Shown here piece after piece: positions 7,801-8,852 of a DNA stretch of 8,852 nt; within the stretch, counting starts at the first letter, position 1, and each line of letters begins with the position of its first letter. Position numbers and translations under genes: made by a program. Source of the DNA: Candidatus Brocadiaceae bacterium. GTDB lineage: Bacteria; Planctomycetota; Brocadiia; SM23-32. Below the pieces are notes generated by a model. That model was not told where the DNA came from and made no database searches. It worked only from the letters and a program-made list of their open reading frames with translations. The stretch covers positions 1-8,852 of the forward strand of contig PUNP01000527.1 of NCBI GenBank assembly GCA_003551785.1, given 5' to 3'.

Positions 7801-8852
7801 GGGTGGTGTGCATTGCAAAATGATAAAAGCGGTGCGGCTGTCTGGATAGATGGGGCGGAAAACACTGCCGTTAATGAAAACAATATTGTTGATGCAGAAA
7901 CAGGTGTTCTGGTCGATGGCCCGGCTGCCGGAACATTCATCCTCAGCAATGATATCAAGAGGAATAAGGACGTGGGCATTGCATGCATCGGGTCGCCTGT
8001 CGATACATGGGCCGCTCATAATCGCATCACGGGTAATGGGTGGGGTGTTGACTGGAGTTCCGCAGGGGAGGACATCAAGGCGGTTTATAACTGGTGGGGG
8101 CACGCAACCGGCCCGGAAAACAGTGATGACCCCGATGCCGAAGGAGACAGCGTATCCGACAATGTAGAATATGAACCGTGGATACGTAATGATTATGTCG
8201 GATCCGTTGCCGCAGACGGTGAACCGCTGGAAGATATCAATACGGGATTTTATCTGGAAATAACCGGAGCAGATGGAATGGTGTCAATAACAAGGGCCGG
8301 CGGCAACCCCACACCGGTAGAGTTCGTACACGATGAAGCCACCTCATTCTCCCATCTTTTCATCGCTGGGAAAGAGGGGATTCAGGAGATAATAATTAGA
8401 ATTTACTACATAGAACCCTCCGATAGGATTGTCTACTGGTTTGATGATGATAAATGGGGGAAAGTTTCTAACCAGACGCCGGTTGAGACCTCTGCCGAAG
8501 CCCCAGAGCATTTTGAAGGTTTCGACGGTTATGTGGAGCTGTCAATTCAGTCAAACACCGAACCGTCCCTTGAAGATTTCAGCGGTGTTGTGTTCGGTGT
8601 CGGCAGCGAGTATAGCCCCGACGATAATGGGAATGGAAGCAGCAGCATTGATTGTTTTGTGGCTACAGCCGCTTTTGGAACACCTGATTCGCCCTATGTG
8701 CAGGTACTCAGACAGTTCAGGGACGGTTATTTACTCGAAACCCGCTTCGGTCACGTAGTTGTAGAATATTATTACAGTGTAAGCCCGCAGTTGGCTTCGC
8801 TGATCCGGAGGCAGCCAATATTAAGGATGCTCAGCGGAGTAATTTTGCTGCC
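4804..8852 (+). CDS. Secreted multidomain S8 serine protease with CFI-box C-terminus (partial, runs off right edge)
   Basis: The frame is open for 1349 codons to the window edge. Domains in order: Sec signal peptide 1-23 (hydrophobic core, ASA before the cut); charged helical pro-region 24-65 and a beta-rich pro-segment to about 110; subtilisin-like catalytic domain about 112-445 with D122 (WDAG), H149 (HATH), oxyanion N261 (AAGND) and S373 (GTSMATP); a jelly-roll-like domain about 455-580, as in Kp43-type proteases; three Ig-like repeats 585-817; an MBG-type domain 816-901; a right-handed beta-helix 904-1128 closing with NWWG and EYEPW; a beta domain about 1130-1270; a Gly/Ser/Asn linker; and a CFI-box (C1284-F-V-A-T-A-A-F-G) to the end. 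It should hydrolyse proteins outside the cell or at its surface; substrate unknown. The ends of related CFI-box proteins suggest only a short piece is missing. The exported part is very acidic. It is divergent from sod and probably independently regulated. Certain as a protease, less so for the accessory domains. Confidence 0.93.
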   Translation, partial: MRTFLKILLLLLFMTLLSYSASADEDDLRRDSLRNMAQRKRQQLAQEREQVRQFARERGVSVQRRLPDGTVIRMRRIVNGFPVFDYTLNFSAAITSSVNAVWPGGESELELTGDSETLGFWDAGAVRASHEEFDGRVIRKDDNAEFDFHATHVAGTMVAGGVEPDARGMAYEASLDAYDWDDDIAEMTDAAGDGMQVSNHSYGLVAGWFHNEAEDRWEWYGDPEVSETEDFRFGYYSDLSQSWDELAYNAPHYLIIKAAGNDRLNGPDEQPVAHYVVAEDDTVDDVARNLDGGPEGYASLAGRAVAKNVLTVGAVHGIDGGYEDPEDVEMSSFSSWGPTNDGRIKPDIVAQGKNVYSTLEETDNVYGILQGTSMATPVVSSSAGLLHQHYRNLYGEDEKPLASTVRALLVHTADHAGEEGPDYEFGWGLLNTLRAAEVMSEAAAENTASIREPLLNDGEIYNTHISSDGDSTIRVTIAWTDPPGEPVQPDADNVSPDDLMLVHDLDLRITGSDDVEYKPYILDPDNPSEPAVTGDNVRDNVEQVYIAEPEAGEYIISVAHKGSLQNGSQEFSLIISGAESFKETPEVEEWPTPSEITFGDTLADSHLAGGEAEVDGDFAWTDESIAPETGEHAFEVTFTPNDTDKYHTVTQDVEVTVQKAEPDVTQWPTAMEITYGDTLADSELLDGDANVDGVFDWAEDTIAPDAGEDQLFEVTFIPDDENNYMMVSEDVKLTVLRAEPNVTQWPTASDITYGDMLADSELDGGEADVEGDFEWTDDSTAPNAGDGQVHDVTFAPQDSDNYQNVASGINLDVNRKALTITANDKMKIYDKDDPAEDPEFTVSYDGFVLDDGPDDLDGELVLTREEAEGIGDYPIKFSGQTDLSSLNYDMTFFQGVLSIVGYIQNEIDKALDDPQIDIVEIEPGAYHGSITIAGPEADGLTLRSTAGMNETFIDAECEAVALTIYADNVTVEGFTIGEFNTAGIHIKGYGTAVSNNVVDGWCALQNDKSGAAVWIDGAENTAVNENNIVDAETGVLVDGPAAGTFILSNDIKRNKDVGIACIGSPVDTWAAHNRITGNGWGVDWSSAGEDIKAVYNWWGHATGPENSDDPDAEGDSVSDNVEYEPWIRNDYVGSVAADGEPLEDINTGFYLEITGADGMVSITRAGGNPTPVEFVHDEATSFSHLFIAGKEGIQEIIIRIYYIEPSDRIVYWFDDDKWGKVSNQTPVETSAEAPEHFEGFDGYVELSIQSNTEPSLEDFSGVVFGVGSEYSPDDNGNGSSSIDCFVATAAFGTPDSPYVQVLRQFRDGYLLETRFGHVVVEYYYSVSPQLASLIRRQPILRMLSGVILL
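6556..7254 (+). repeat. Three tandem 77-78-residue Ig-like repeats in the protease
   Basis: Units lie at 6556-6786, 6787-7020 and 7021-7254 (residues 585-661, 662-739 and 740-817). Each has W-P-T, then I-T-(Y/F)-G-D-x-L-A-D-S, G-x-F-x-W, A-P-x-x-G, V-T-F-x-P-x-D and a Tyr near the end. Stretches such as TATGGCGATA and CTGGCCGATTCTGAACT recur in the second and third units at DNA level, implying fairly recent duplication. The pattern matches a bacterial Ig-like/MBG-like repeat common in large surface proteins, probably a spacer or binding stalk. Confidence 0.85.
7249..7506 (+). other. MBG-type beta domain within the protease
   Basis: Residues 816-901 begin KALTITANDKMKIYDKDDP and continue with SYDGF, GDYPIKFSG, LNYDMTF and a closing LSIVG. 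This follows the MBG_2-type pattern (kaltItAndksKvYGd..P, y.Gf, G.Ypi, nYdi.f..G.l.I), except that Asp replaces the usual Gly after Tyr. Such domains are found in large bacterial surface proteins. Confidence 0.7.
7513..8187 (+). other. Right-handed parallel beta-helix within the protease
   Basis: Residues 904-1128 show the coil pattern of PbH1/NosD-like helices: IVEIEPGAYHGSITI, LTLRSTAG, ALTIYADNVTVEGFTI, GIHIKGYGTAVSNNVV, NTAVNENNI, GTFILSNDIKRN and AAHNRITGNGWGVDW. It closes with NWWG, then TGPENSDDPDAEGD and EYEPW, the usual cap of this fold. Such helices commonly bind or cleave carbohydrates; here it may target the protease to a glycan-rich substrate. I see no clear catalytic residues. 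Confidence 0.75.
8653..8852 (+). other. CFI-box C-terminal region of the protease
   Basis: After a low-complexity linker (DDNGNGSSS), residues 1284-1292 read CFVATAAFG, followed by SPYVQVLRQFRDGYLLETRF, a YYYSVSPQLASLIRR block and a hydrophobic LRMLSGVILL reaching the window edge. This matches the CFI-box C-terminal region that I know as CFIATAAYG plus a hydrophobic end, found at the C-termini of diverse exported proteins and suspected to act in sorting or anchoring. Confidence 0.8.

Noticed and set aside
7492..8103. A 203-residue reverse open frame within the protease beta-helix region
   Set aside because: The forward frame carries clear beta-helix motifs and runs unbroken for the whole region. 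The reverse frame is a shadow.
7513..8187. Treating the beta-helix segment as a separate downstream gene
   Set aside because: The frame is continuous from 4804 with no stop and no internal ribosome binding site, so it is a domain of the protease.

Overview
The window looks like chromosomal DNA of a Gram-negative bacterium. It carries both Sec-type and Tat-type export signals, a Fur-like site over a sigma70-type promoter, and a very large secreted protease that ends in a CFI-box C-terminal region. That combination is one I associate with Thermodesulfobacteriota (Deltaproteobacteria) or with PVC-type lineages such as Kiritimatiellota, but the taxonomic guess is weak. I see no phage, IS, CRISPR, tRNA or rRNA.

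Layout. Positions 12-50 hold a strong intrinsic terminator of a gene lying to the left. A forward gene (200-1138) encodes a CoiA-like protein: N-terminal zinc finger, PD-(D/E)xK-type nuclease core and two further Cys pairs of pairs. It converges with, and overlaps by six bases, a reverse-strand remnant (1133-1528) of a PHP-type (CehA/McbA-like) metallohydrolase that keeps only its C-terminus. Further right, still on the reverse strand, are a complete YyaL/SPATA20-type thioredoxin-domain protein (1578-3692) and a Tat-exported Fe/Mn superoxide dismutase (3747-4487). These are 54 bases apart and probably cotranscribed from a near-consensus promoter (TTGATA, 17 bases, TATAAT on the minus strand) whose -10 is covered by a Fur-like box.

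The 316-base divergent intergenic region (4488-4803) also holds a possible small ORF broken at an A8 tract. From 4804 to the right edge a single open frame encodes a secreted, multidomain S8 (subtilisin/Kp43-like) protease of more than 1349 residues: signal peptide, pro-region, catalytic domain with complete D/H/N/S set, jelly-roll-like domain, three tandem Ig-like repeats, one MBG-type domain, a right-handed beta-helix, a beta domain and a CFI-box C-terminus. The gene is cut by the window edge, probably close to its end.

Functional reading. The superoxide dismutase and the YyaL-type protein plausibly form an iron- or oxidative-stress-responsive unit. The divergent protease is a separate extracellular or surface hydrolase. 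I see no defence or mobile system; the most unusual item is the architecture of the giant protease.
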